Assembly: GCA_018398765.1 (NCBI GenBank)
Contig: JAHBMJ010001040.1
Coordinates: forward strand, 73,657-117,426
Length of the DNA stretch: 43,770 bases
From: Chromera velia
Taxonomy: Eukaryota > Sar > Chromeraceae
Direction of reading: 5' to 3'
The notes below the pieces were generated by a model. That model did not search any database. It was not told where the DNA came from and worked only from the letters and a program-made list of their open reading frames with translations. The position numbers and the translations under genes are program-made. Below, one piece after another: positions 31,988 to 43,486 of the stretch (positions are counted from its first letter, which is position 1; every line of letters starts with the position of its first letter).

Positions 31988-32506
31988 CTACAAGTCAGAA
32001 CATCCCAATCCCCAATCATTCTTCAGCATCTCCGTCTGAACAAAGAGCTGCTTGGACGCCAAAGGAAACACATCGTCCAGATTCGTGAATCCCACAAAAA
32101 ACTTCATTGCCGCTTTGTCTTTCGGGGCTGTCTGTGTCCACTTTTCGTTCTCAGCAAGTCTTTCCTCCAAGGGCTGTTGCAAAACAATCAATTCCACCCG
32201 CTCTTCCACGTCCGTGTGCTCCCACTGCCCGAATCCCTCCCACGAGGGTTGCGACGTCGACTTGTGGCGCTTTGTGAAGGTGGCGGTAATCGAGGTGCCT
32301 GAAATCGTGTACGTTCCGTCGTACCTGAGAAGGTCGTTGTCCAGTCCTGGATCTGAGAGACCCCGGTGGGCAAGGTAACAAGTGTTCACACCGTCCCGGA
32401 GGAACGTGAAGGTATCTGATGTGTCCTCTTCTTTGTCATGATACACGAAGGTGTAAGAAGATTCAAAAAATTCAGCCGGAATCTCGGGGTCCGCAAGCGA
32501 GCTCAT
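31988..32506 (-). CDS. Small single-exon protein of unknown function, probably beta-rich
   Basis: The minus-strand frame from the ATG at 32506 (MSSLADPEIPAEFF) to TAG at 31988 gives 172 residues of balanced, charged composition without simple repeats, unlike most open frames in this part. Alternating polar/hydrophobic segments such as SYTFVYHDKEED, DTFTFLRDG and DGTYTISGTSITATF look like beta strands of a small lipocalin- or fatty-acid-binding-like barrel. This is inference only; I recognise no signature motif. The frame stays open upstream to 32752, and an earlier ATG there would add 82 residues rich in Arg and Ser, possibly a targeting extension. I prefer the internal start because sequence quality changes there. 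There is no signal peptide. It is divergent to the lectin gene at 33321. Confidence 0.62.
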   Translation of the reverse strand: MSSLADPEIPAEFFESSYTFVYHDKEEDTSDTFTFLRDGVNTCYLAHRGLSDPGLDNDLLRYDGTYTISGTSITATFTKRHKSTSQPSWEGFGQWEHTDVEERVELIVLQQPLEERLAENEKWTQTAPKDKAAMKFFVGFTNLDDVFPLASKQLFVQTEMLKNDWGLGCSDL

Positions 32507-32832
32507 CTTCTGCACGTGCCGCCTTCCGATCTGAAGGCAGCGTATCGAGCGTGTCTGTCTCTCTACCCGAATGACGTGTGTATCAGTCAGTGACGAGGCG
32601 CAATCCCCTCGAAGGCAAACAGATTCCCCTCGACTTTGACGCCTAGACTGTGCAGCACTAGCTGCCTTGAAATCACGTCTAACATGGGGTAGACAATCTG
32701 CTTCATTGTCCGAATCAAACAATCTCAGTGCGCATGCATTAAAATGATTCAAACTGCATGAGTTGCATGCAACACAACCGTTCAGTTAACGTCTGCAACG
32801 TATATACGCTTTTTGCAACAACTATATAGCCT

Positions 32833-32946
32833 GGCCTGTCAAAAAAGTGAGCCGGTCACGATCACCAGGCTCGTCAAATATCCCTGGCCCGTCAAAATGC
32901 ATGGCCCGTCAAATATAATTGACCGTCAAAACACCTGGCACCGTGA
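32833..32946. repeat. Series of GGCCYGTCAAA-like motifs
   Basis: GTCAAA occurs five times at 32838, 32873, 32891, 32908 and 32924, usually after CTGGCC, GGCCC or GACC, with the last three intervals 16-18 nt. A degenerate sixth (CACCGTGAAAAA) follows. It lies between two divergent genes, so it may be a cis-regulatory array, or just a decayed tandem repeat. Confidence 0.6.
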
Positions 32947-33120
32947 AAAAAAAAGTGGGCCCGGATGGGCCCCGGCGGATCCCCCGGCGCAGCGGTGCAT
33001 ATAGGCCGCCCAGGCCGAAAAAGGATATCCTTCGGGACGAAAAAATCACCGACTCAAAGGACCGTCTCTATCCGTCTCTTGCGTGTGCACGATCGGTCTC
33101 GAGTGAATCCTGTGGATCCA

Positions 33121-33160
33121 TCATGACATCTCATGACATCTCATGACCTCTCATGATCTC
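33121..33160. promoter_or_regulatory. Four phased 10-bp repeats upstream of the lectin gene
   Basis: TCATGACATC, TCATGACATC, TCATGACCTC and TCATGATCTC follow one another with no spacer, ending 160 nt before the ATG at 33321. The 10-bp period matches one turn of DNA, so bound factors would sit on one face. A TATAAGG word occurs near 33244. The regulatory role is inferred. Confidence 0.5.
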
Positions 33161-33320
33161 GGTCGCTCTGACATATGCTCTGACACGGAAACGATCTCCA
33201 TCGCCTGTCGTCTGGATCCGGTGTTAACTGCTGTATTCTCGCGTATAAGGCTGCAAGTCTCCATGAGTACACCAGAAGAAGCGTGAAAATTTTTTGTCGT
33301 CTTTCGAGTGTTCCAAAACA

Positions 33321-36300
33321 ATGAGACGTTTTGGAACTTTTTTGACTCTATTGGGACTGAGTTCCTGCCTGGTTCTCAAGTCCCACGCTCACAGAGTGCA
33401 TGGACATAGGACGCCCTGGTTACCCTGGTACACGAAGGAGAAGGAAATTGCAAAACCTGGAGTTATCGCCCCACATGAGGACTCTCCTCAGTTGGTGCAA
33501 CCCGGACGATCCAGCGCCTCCCGGTTTGGCGTCTCTCTTCCTACTGATAATTTGACGAAGTTCGAGGGCTGCCCTGCCACCTCCTCAACTTCTTTCAACA
33601 CAGACAGACAACGCAGAACAGCAGTTTCGCACCCACACGCAAGCTCAGATGTGTCCTCAGAAAAGGACGAAGGAGACAACCTTGTGACAGTTGGAGCTCG
33701 CAGATCCTCAGCGGCTTGTGGGGCAGGCCAGGTCCCCCTCTCTGAAGTCGGGTTCGGCTCTGCCCCCAAAGTGACCTGCTGTCCAGCTGACAAGCTTGAA
33801 TGCGCAGGCTGTTCCTCGTTTGCCAACGGTGCCTGTGCGAAATGTCTTCCTGGGTACGTGAAACAGTGTGCAGCAGGAAAGGATACGTGCGGGCCTGTGG
33901 TGTGCACAGCTTGCTCGGACATTCCGGGGTACACAGACTCGGATGGGAAAAGCTGCTCGCAGGTACGGTAACCATGATTGCGTGTATTTTGCTCTTGCCC
34001 TTTCTTTTTCTCGATGCTGCTCGACTGACCGTTTGAGAGGCCGTGATGGTGTTCTGGTGCAAGCCTTCCCTTCTTCCCTCCCTCCACCCCTCTCTCTCCC
34101 CCCCCCCCTCAATTTCCCCCTCTCTGTGCTTTAATATGTGACTGTGTTACTGCGGGTGAAGCGTACTGGACTTGAGGCCAATCTTCTTGCCTGCAGCTCT
34201 GCCCGGCAACTCCGAAGCTGTTCAGCCAAACGGAGAAGAATGCTTTCGTCGCGAAGGCGACAGGAGGCTTGACAGCTATGGATGCCTGCTGTGCTTGTGG
34301 CGGTGGTCTCAGGGTAGGTCGTTTTTTTTTTCGTGTTGCACCGATTTTTTTTTTACTTTTTAGAGGGCTTTTTCCATGACTCTCTCTATCTCTCAGTTGT
34401 CTCCGTGGCTCTGTCTCTACTCGGAAATTCATGCGACGTCAGAGTTTCCCCTCAGAACCACCTTCTACTTCTTCTTCTCCTTCTTCTTCTTTCTTTGTGT
34501 CTCTATTTCCCTGGATGCATGTGCAGGACCCCACTCCCTGGGCCTACAACGACGATGTCGACTTCGTTCTCGGCAAACCTGTTAAGGTCACCCCCATGCC
34601 TCGCACCGCCACTGCATACGCCCCAGACGGGTGCGAGCTCGAAAAGTACGGTCTGTCCCTTGATCCCGTCACAGGGGTGATTGAGGGATCACCCCTGGCT
34701 ACAGAACCCTTCTCGTTGGAGTGCAAGGTCACGGCGCTGCAGTCTCCCGAGCTGGGGATCTCCTACAACGCCACGATGAAAGTGAGGGTGCTTCCATTCG
34801 CTTACGGGCGTGCCAACCTTCTGTTGGGATCTGCGGCGCTTCCTGTTGTGTCCTCTCGGACGTACAACGCGGGAAAGTTTGGCATCAAGTGCTCCCCTAC
34901 CGTGTCCTGGTTGGACCAGACAGGCTTCGCTCAGGCGGGGCAGATCAAACTGGCAGCTGAAGCAGGAGTGAAGACCGGGGGTCTTGCTGGTCCGTTTTTT
35001 CTCTTTTTTTTTTTTTTTTTTTACCAGACTCGTGGTATTCTGCCCTTTGTGCCTCCTCTCAACCCCCCCCCCTCCTTCTCTCGCTTCCTGTCCCCCTGAC
35101 TCGACTCTGTTGATTTCCGTCTCTTTCTTTTTCGCTCCGTCTTTCCCCTGTCCCCCTGCTGCGAAGCTTTTGGCGACCCCGACTCTCCCACATCTCCCTG
35201 CCTGCCTCTCACATGCGTGTATCGATTACCCTGCCTGCCTGTCTACCTATTCGTCTGCAGGCACAGCTATCGAGACCACTGCCTCGGAGCACTTGAAGGG
35301 TGTCAACTCGACTCTGACGGGGTCGCTGCTGGTCGAGAAACCGTCCACCAGGTACACGCATATGTTTTTCTTCTTTCATTTTATGAATGTCATGTTCATT
35401 TGTCTTTCGTTCCTTTTCGGTCCAGACCCCGTGTTTCGAAGATGTTCATTCGTTCTCTTTGTTCTCTGTCCTTCCATTCCATTCCATTTTGATTACACGA
35501 ATACATAGGTTGGACTTTTCCTCTGTGTGCCCACCCACCCACCCTCTCACATGATGATGCAGGTGTCACCTGACCGCCGAACGAAACGCCCCGACGAAGG
35601 GGGGGAAGACGACTGTGATGACCGACGCGGCCGACATGGTGCTGATCAGGAGCGCCCCCTGGACGGACATCGTCTATCCAGTGCCCTTCCCTGCCGCCTC
35701 TCCCCTACTCCTCACTGTGGGCAAGCCCGTGGAAGCACCGAAGATTCTGCGCCCCACGGACGCTGCTGGAAACAGGAACACTATGCCTCCTGCGTTCTTT
35801 ACCATCTCCTGTGCTCTAAAGGGAACAACAACGGCCGTGACAGAGCACGTGGCCCGTACCCACGAGGTCAACTTCGTGACTGCCTCCAAGAGCAGAATTC
35901 CCCTCTTCACGATGGACCCTGTCTCGGGGGAAATCGGGGGGGCGACCAGCTCAAAGGCCAATGGAGGGTGGGAGTTGCCCTTCAAGTACGTCGACGCCGC
36001 TCAGCGAGGGCTGGTCGAGTTGGAGTGCAAAATCTTTGGGAGTGAGCTGACAGCCTCCAAACCCACAGGACCCGCTGGCCCCCTGCCGACCTCCGCCTGG
36101 CTGGCGGCTTCGAAGACCGTGTCCATCACCGTGCAGGACGACTCCTGCTGGCAGGACGTGCAGGTCAAGAGCGACTCAGTGTTCCTCACCGCCTACACGC
36201 AGGCCAGCGCACACCAATCTCTGGAAGCATGCAGGTCCGCTTGGAAGGCTGTTCGTTCGTGTGTCGGGCCGGGTCGTGGGTGTTCGTTCATGCGTGTGTG

Positions 36301-39300
36301 TGGGAGGGTGCGGCTGGGTGTCTGGTGTCCATGCCTGTCTGTCTGTAGACTCGTTTCTTTTTGTGTCTTTTGCACTATTCCCTTTGTGCTCTGTTTCTTT
36401 TTCTCGATTTTCACAACGGGTTTCTTCTTCTTCTGCCTGCAGGAGAACTTGCGGCACTGATGCTTCGTGCGCGTTGTTCAACTTCTCCTCGAACAAGTGC
36501 TACAAGGGCAGACGGTCCTCCAAGCCAGGGGCTGCAAGGGCTGCCTTGATCGACGTGCAAGCGAAGCTTTCGGCCTGTGATCCCTCAAAGACCTGCAAGG
36601 CGTTGGAAGTGCAAGGTCGGTCTTTGGAGGGAGGGGGATAGACTGATGGGTAGATAGATGAGTGGATGGACGGATCTTCTCTTGGTCGCTTCTTTTCTCC
36701 CGTCCCAGCCCCGCTCCGTCTTCAACAATTCCTGTTTCCGCATGCCCGCCTGTCCGTCACTTCACTTGCCTTCTTCTCTGATGGTTTTTCAAAGACAAGT
36801 CCAAGACTTCAGTGGGACTTAAGGGAGGAGAGGCACGAGTGTGCCATTGGAATGTGTCTTCGACCAAACGGGACAAATACTCTGTTTACATGTTCCACAT
36901 CTTTCCGTCGGCATTCTCCTTCTCTTCTTTTCTCTTCAGGTCACGCGTGGCTCTCCGGGACTTTCTGCCCTGTGGTGCGTGACTTCACTGCGGGATCGTT
37001 CATGTTTGCCTACCAGAAGACCGGCTTCACTCCCCAGGACGCGACCTACCTCTACCCGTATGTCGCCGCCAGGGAGGGAACACCCGCGCCCTGCCCTGCA
37101 GGCTCCAAGTGGATCGTCAGGCAGGTCGGTGGGACAGTCCGAGCTAAGGGGGGCATGGGGGGGTTGTAAGCATGCATGGATGCATGCATAATTTTTGAGT
37201 TGATTGAAGTGGGAGCAGTGAAGGTCCGTACAGGTACCGACTTGGTGGGCGGGATAAGATGTTGAGATGGTCATGCGAATGGAAGGGCAAGATGTTTGTC
37301 AAGATGCACAATGTACAGCATCGTGCGCATCTATATTTATCCATGTAGCGAGACTGAAAGAGAGTTTTTTTGTCGGCGCGGAAGAAGAGCAGATTCACCC
37401 TCCGGTTTCTTTCTTTTTTGTAGATCCAGACACTGTGACAAAAGCAGTGGCCTCTCCTTCGTGCGCTGCTTGCTTTATTCGTCAGGCCTCAGGAGGGGAC
37501 TTCCTCGACCCTGAGGGGGGTCAGTTCACCTTCCGGGGCCGTCTCCTCGCGTGTCTCCCTCCAGAGAACACCAAGGGCAAGTGGGCCACAGGGACGGGTT
37601 CCATCTACATGCCTCCCGACTTCACGAAGACCTCATCCAAGTTCCTCATCAGCATGACGCCCCAAATCTGCAAGTCAGTCGGTCAAATTCGTTGGTTGAC
37701 TCATCATGTGTCAGAGATGGCAGAAACCTCCCCCCCTCTTCTCGCGCTCTCCTCGTCGCGCTCTTCTTCGCTTCTCGTTGGCAGCACATTCACATTTCTG
37801 CCCTCTATCCGAATCAGCTAAACGAAAAAACTCCCCCTCTCCGCCGCCCCCCTGCAGATCCCCCCTCGCTGACCTCGCCAACGCGCAGTCGAAGGACGCA
37901 CAGGGGGCGCAGCAGGGACAGTCAGCTGCCGCAGAGGAGCAGACGGGGGGCGCGCCCGCAGGTGGTGGCTCCCCAGGAGAGGTCTACCGCATCCACGACC
38001 CCGACATTGAGGGCCCCACGGGCGCCGCCTCCCACTGGCTGGACCCTTGCGAGTGCTTCCCGGTCGAGTGGGGTCCCAACGCACCCGTCAACCCACAGGT
38101 GTGTATATGTGTATGTGGGTGTGTATCGATATGTACGGGGAAGGGTACACTTGCTCTTCTTTGAAGACGTTTCTTCCTTCGTGATCCTGCGCACTCACGT
38201 GCATTTGTCTCTCATCTCCGTCTGTAAGTGTGTGTGAGAGAGAGACCCAAACACAGACAAGAGGGCCGAAAACGAAAGGAGAAAAGCCGCCGTCTCGGAG
38301 ATACAGCGCAAAACCCCTGAAGTCATACATGGAGAGGGAGGAGAAGCTGCAAGAGGACAGCCACTGACTGACACACCCCCACGCACAGACCGATCGGTGC
38401 CGTCTCCCCCCAAATCCCTAGCTCTCTTGCTTGATTGGCTGCTTGCAATCGACCAAGGCTTCACGTTTCTCTTTTCTTATTCGGTCCCCTCATTCCTCCC
38501 TTCTCCTTCTCTCCCCATGCCTGCCTCCCACCCCTCCTCTCTCCCTCGCGTCGGTCATTTCATTTGCAGGTCTTCTCAATGCTCCCCCGAGATGGTCAGC
38601 AGGCGAAAGCAGAGGCGGACGGGGAAAAAAGAGAAAGAGACACAGCAAACCAAACAAATAGAGGCAACAGAACAAAAGCCACAATTAATGTGGGGGAGAC
38701 GGGATACGTGTGCATGTACAAATGGAAAGTCTTAATTCTCCCAGCAGAAGACCGGGCAGGCAGGCAGGCAGGCAGGCAGGCATGTGCTGAAAGAACTGTA
38801 GATCAAGTGAGGCAATCAGAAAGATGGAAAAAGATACGAAGAGACAGACAGACCGACCGACAGACAGACAGACAGACAGACAGAGAAACTGGAACAGGGA
38901 AGTGCACACAAGCACCAAAAGCTCCTACAGAGAGAGAAAGGCAAAGAAAGGCACAGAGACAGAAAACGAAGGTGCGGAGAGATTTCAGGCTTCCCGCCCT
39001 TTCAGTCGAGCTTTCATACACCGGTTTGTTCTGTTCTGGAGGCCAGTGCATTCTTGTCCACAGCCGTCTCACCTCTCCAAAACGCCTAGCGATGCATCCA
39101 CCCATTCAGCTAGTTGCTGGATGGATGGTCTGTCCACAACTTAATTCGCTTACATCCCCCCCCCTTCTTCCGTGTTCCTTCCTGCAGGAGTGAACAAAAT
39201 CCCGAAACTGACCGCGAAGCCACAGCTGATCGTGAAGGGTTCCGTGACTTGTATGTGGAAGGTCTGTCGGTCCGAAGAGCACAGCTGTGGATGCAGAGAA

Positions 39301-40688
39301 TATCAAAACAACTCGCTCGTCTTTTCTCTTTTTTTTGCTCAGGCCAGCGCATCTCTTCTCTTCTGCTCAGACCAGCGAGTTAACTTCCACGCTCATGCTC
39401 ATGCAGCTGCACTAGACTCCATCAATCTTTTTTTTTCCTTTTCTCCTTCAGCCTGAACCTATCTACCTTCCGGTCCTTTTCCATGCCGCCTCTTCTTTCC
39501 ATCGATCCATCTCTGAAGGCTCTGTCGGTTCGCTTGTTTTCTATTTCATTCCTTCGGTACTTCTCTTTTTGCGTGCTAGTCCCTCGTCAATTTTTCTTGT
39601 CGTCCCTCTGCCCCACCATCCATCAGTATTTTTCTCCTTGCCTTTTTCTGCCTTCATCGAATGCGCGTGTCTATGCTTCGCAAACCGCTTCCTTCCCCTT
39701 CTTCTCTTGCCATTCTGCCTGCAGGATCTTCTGTCTTCCTTCCCGACAGACTCCGAGGAGGAGTGCAGCGCCAAGTGCAGAGAGGCAGCGCAGTGCAACT
39801 TCTTCTGGGTAGGGACCATGGGGGCAGCACCGCAGTGCCGTCTCTTCTCAGTCTGTGACGCACTGATGTCTGAACCCGGAAACGAACAAGAGATGGTGTC
39901 TGGGGCTCTGTTCGGACTTCCTCGGTCGGTCGGTCGGTTCGCATAGAGGGAGAAAGGGTCAAAAGATCAAATATTCTTTCTTGATACAATGGACCGTCGA
40001 AGGCGCATGGTTGTGCCATGACTCTTACGTTTTTCTTATGTTCTTGTGGACGGCTTTTCGTTGTTTTCTTACCGCTTTCTTCCCCCTTTTGGGGCATTTC
40101 TCCTGTCTCCTTCTCTCTTCCCTTTTTGTCTCTTCCTTTCCTTTCTCTCATAGGATCATTGTTTTCGCATGCATGGAGGGGCGAATCGACCCTCCCTGTT
40201 GTGTGTTGAGTGCATGATGCAGGTACGATGTGTGTCTGATGGCGGACCCACAGGCGTGTGCAGCGAGAACGAAAAGGCGAAAGTATCTGACCAGTGACGA
40301 CGCCGAATCCGTCTCTGCACCTTCGTTTCGGGTCCTCTGCGAGAGGTTTACAAAGGCAGAGGCCTCACATGCGTGCAAGGCTCAGGGTATGATTCTGGCT
40401 CAGGTGTGTTTTCTTTCTTTCTTTTTTCTGCCTGCAGCAGGCAGAAGAAAGAGGTTCAGGGAGTCAGTGTTCGTAGCTGATGTCGTTCCCATGGAGAAAG
40501 GCCCATTCAAGCTCGGGCAGTCGTAATGACGCGATCAAATTCAGACAGGAAAACCGACACACGCTTTTGCTTGAAAGGCAGACTGCAGCAGTCGCCATTG
40601 CTCATTTTTGTTTGACGAGGGTGCGGAGCTTTGTGGAAGTTTTCCTCCCCCTTCCTCCGGCCTACTTTCGCATCATTTTCCACCCACC

Positions 40689-40724
<36 letters not shown>

Positions 40725-42036
40725 AACACACACACACAGAGCACTGTTGTCCTTTTGTGAATGACGCACGCAGGTGACAAGTCCCCTCCAGAACGACTGG
40801 GCGGTCACGGCCCTTTCAAGTTTGTGCTCAGCAGTCACGCCTTGGGGGTGGATCGATGGTTAGTCTGTTTCTCTGTTCTTTTTTCTTTTTTTTGCTTTCG
40901 ACATCGCTCTGTCTGTCTGTTTGCCTGACCTGCACCGCCAGTTTGTGTATGTGATCTAAAGGACGGGGATGGACGTCTGTCCTGTATGCCTTTGCACCCG
41001 CTTGACCTGAAAAACAAAAAAAGGGAGAGCAAGAGTCTACCTGAAAAAAAAGGAAACCGGTACCACTGCTCTGATGGATCTGGGAGACAGGTCGGAGAGA
41101 AGAATGATCTGTCTGCGTTATTCTGCTTCCCCCGCAACAGGCGAAAGCAGGGCTCCGAGACTCATGTGGCTCCTGTTTACGAGTTGGCAGGACTGAGTAA
41201 GGAAAAGAAAGTAGCAGAAAAGCACGGATGTGGGGGAAGAGAACTGGAAAGTGCAGAGTCTGTACCAGAACAAAAAAAAAAGTAGAAAAGAAGGAAGATG
41301 AGAAACCTGGAAAGAGCTCTTGTCTCACATGCATGTTGAAGCTCCTATGCCTTTCTGGATTCTTGGAGGAGACCAACCGTGCATCGGTGCATCTGTTGAG
41401 AGAGAATGAAATGAAATGCACTGCAGGGTCAGACGCGGGCCACGAGGGCACGTGGAAGTTCAGCGACGGCACTCCGCAGGTGTACAACAATTACAACGCA
41501 GGGGAGCCGAATGGAAGGACTACGGAGAACTGCAACCTCCTCAACGTGAACTCGAAGTGGTACGACATCACGTGCTCTTACGGTGGGGCGGCGGCTGTGT
41601 GCATGAACACTCCGGTCAGTCGGTCGCTCCGTTGGTCGTTCTGTCGCTTGCTTGGTTGGCTAGCCGGCAGAACGCGGTAAGCATGCTTGCCTGCAGAGAG
41701 CATTGTGGCGCTGCTTCTCTCCACTGTCTGGCGAAAGAATGGCTCATGCATGCATCGGATGTCTCCTTCTCTCTCCGTTTCTTTTCCTTTGCTTTCTGTT
41801 TCTCCTTTTGCCTGCCTGTATGCACATGTGATGTGTTCCTTTTCTGCATGTGTCCGCAGAAACGGTTGAAGGCGGTGTGCCAGTCGACAACTCCCAATGC
41901 GGCGGCAGCCAAATGTCACGCGGTCTGTCTGTCTGTCGGTGTTTTCTCTCGCGCCTGTTTTCCTTCGTGCTGCGTGCGCACTTCTTTGTTTCTTTGTTAG
42001 CTGCTTTTCTTTCTTTCTTTCTTTCTTTCTCTTTTT

Positions 42037-42074
<38 letters not shown>

Positions 42075-43455
42075 TTCCTTCCTTCCTTCCTTCCTTTCGT
42101 TCGTTCGTTCGTCCGTTTTTTCCTTCGGTCGTTCGTCCGTTTTTTCGTTCGCTCGCTTATGTGCGTTCGTTATCATTCGTGTGTGTTCTCCGCGCGCAGG
42201 TCGGAATGAAGGTCGCGACGATCTCGACCACTGCCGACCTCGAGAACGCCCAGACAGTCCTGGCCTCTCAGTGCGCAGGCGCCAATGGAGTTGCAGTGAT
42301 CGACGGTCAGGCATGGAGAGAAAGACAGGGGACATCGGGGGGAGTGACTAGAAGAGCTTCTCCTGTGTTTTTCGTTCTTCTCTTCCGTTCTGTATTTGCC
42401 CATCAGAGTCGACTTTTGTCCCTCCATCCTCACTTGCCTGCCGTTTTCTGCTGCAAGTGACAATCTATGCTTCCTGCCGCGCTGCCTACCTTCCTGCCTT
42501 CTTTTTTGCCAAGCAAGGAGTGTGTATGCATTTCGATTTATGTCTTCCTATTTGTTTCAACTGCCTGCTGCCAGGAACAAACGAGGGAGGTGGGGTCGCC
42601 TCCGTTTGTTTTCATACAGAGTTTTTATTTTTATTTCTATTTTTTGTATGAAAATAAACGCATGCATTGTTTCAACTGCGCCCTGCAGGAACAAACGAGG
42701 GAGGTGGGGTCGCCGAGTACTACACCTCAGACGCGCGCACATGGAGTGCCCCGAGGTGGAAGGCGGGACATCCAAAGGCGGGAGGAGGTCACTGCGCACG
42801 CCTGAATGTGGACGGCATGGAGTCGACACCTTGCACAACAGCATCACCAGCCGTTTTGTGTCAGCACGACTTGTCCGGGCTGGCTTTCCTTCCCCAGTCG
42901 GCAACTGCCCAGTTGTCTTCTTGGGATGCGAATCACGACAAGAGGGGGCTGAGCTTCAAGGCGCCCCCTCTGCACCATGCGTGGGCGTGGTGCGGAAAGT
43001 TTGGAGGTCACGGGTGGCATGAGTGGGTGGAGATCGGAATGCCCAAAGCGATGTGGGTGTCTGCCATTGCAACGAGGGGGAGGTCAGTGAACAGATTGAG
43101 TCACGTACGTGGGGGGCCTTTTGGAGTGAGTGAGTGAGCAATTAAGTGTGTACAGTAGTGTCATGTTGAGCTGCGTTGGCTGTTTGTGGATCCTCCGTTT
43201 CATGTCCACTTTTGCCCTTCTCTGCTCTGCTCTGCTCTTCTGTTTGGGACTTTGTATTTAAGTGTCAAACTTTCTGCCTTCCTTTGTTCCATCCCTATTT
43301 TTCCTCTCGGAGTGCTTGAATGTAAAGATCGATGGAAAGGTGATCTCGCTACATGCGTTACTTTTGTTGGAACGTCTTCTTTCTTTCTTTCTTTCTTTCT
43401 CTCTTTCTTTCTTTCTTTCTTTCTTTCTTTCATTCATTCCATTTCTTTTTTTTTT

Positions 43456-43486
<31 letters not shown>

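Larger units (their letters stand above)
41860..42860 (+). other. C-type lectin-like domain 2, EPN lost (exons 16-18)
   Basis: A second, more divergent lectin fold: AAAAKCHA joined to VGMKVATIST, TADLENAQTVLASQC, GVAVIDG, then exon 18 with TWSAPRWKAGHPKAGGGHCARL and AVLCQHD. HPK stands where lectin 1 has EPN, so classical Ca2+-dependent sugar binding is probably lost. The phase-1 intron after VID/G lies at the same place as that after WID/G in lectin 1, indicating tandem duplication. Confidence 0.78.

Noticed and set aside
31655-32302. Plus-strand open frame of 215 codons
   Set aside because: It lies largely opposite the minus-strand gene at 31988-32506; its composition is poor in acidic residues and it has no recognisable pattern, so it is taken as the antisense shadow.
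38595-39187. Extending exon 10 of the lectin gene through the open frame to about 39190
   Set aside because: The extension encodes GGCA and GACA microsatellite products and Thr/Lys/Arg filler; the GTCAGC donor at 38595 gives the correct phase for exon 11.
42003-42160. CRISPR-like or satellite array in the TTTC/GTTC tract
   Set aside because: It is a tetranucleotide slippage gradient inside an intron, with no spacers or conserved longer repeat.
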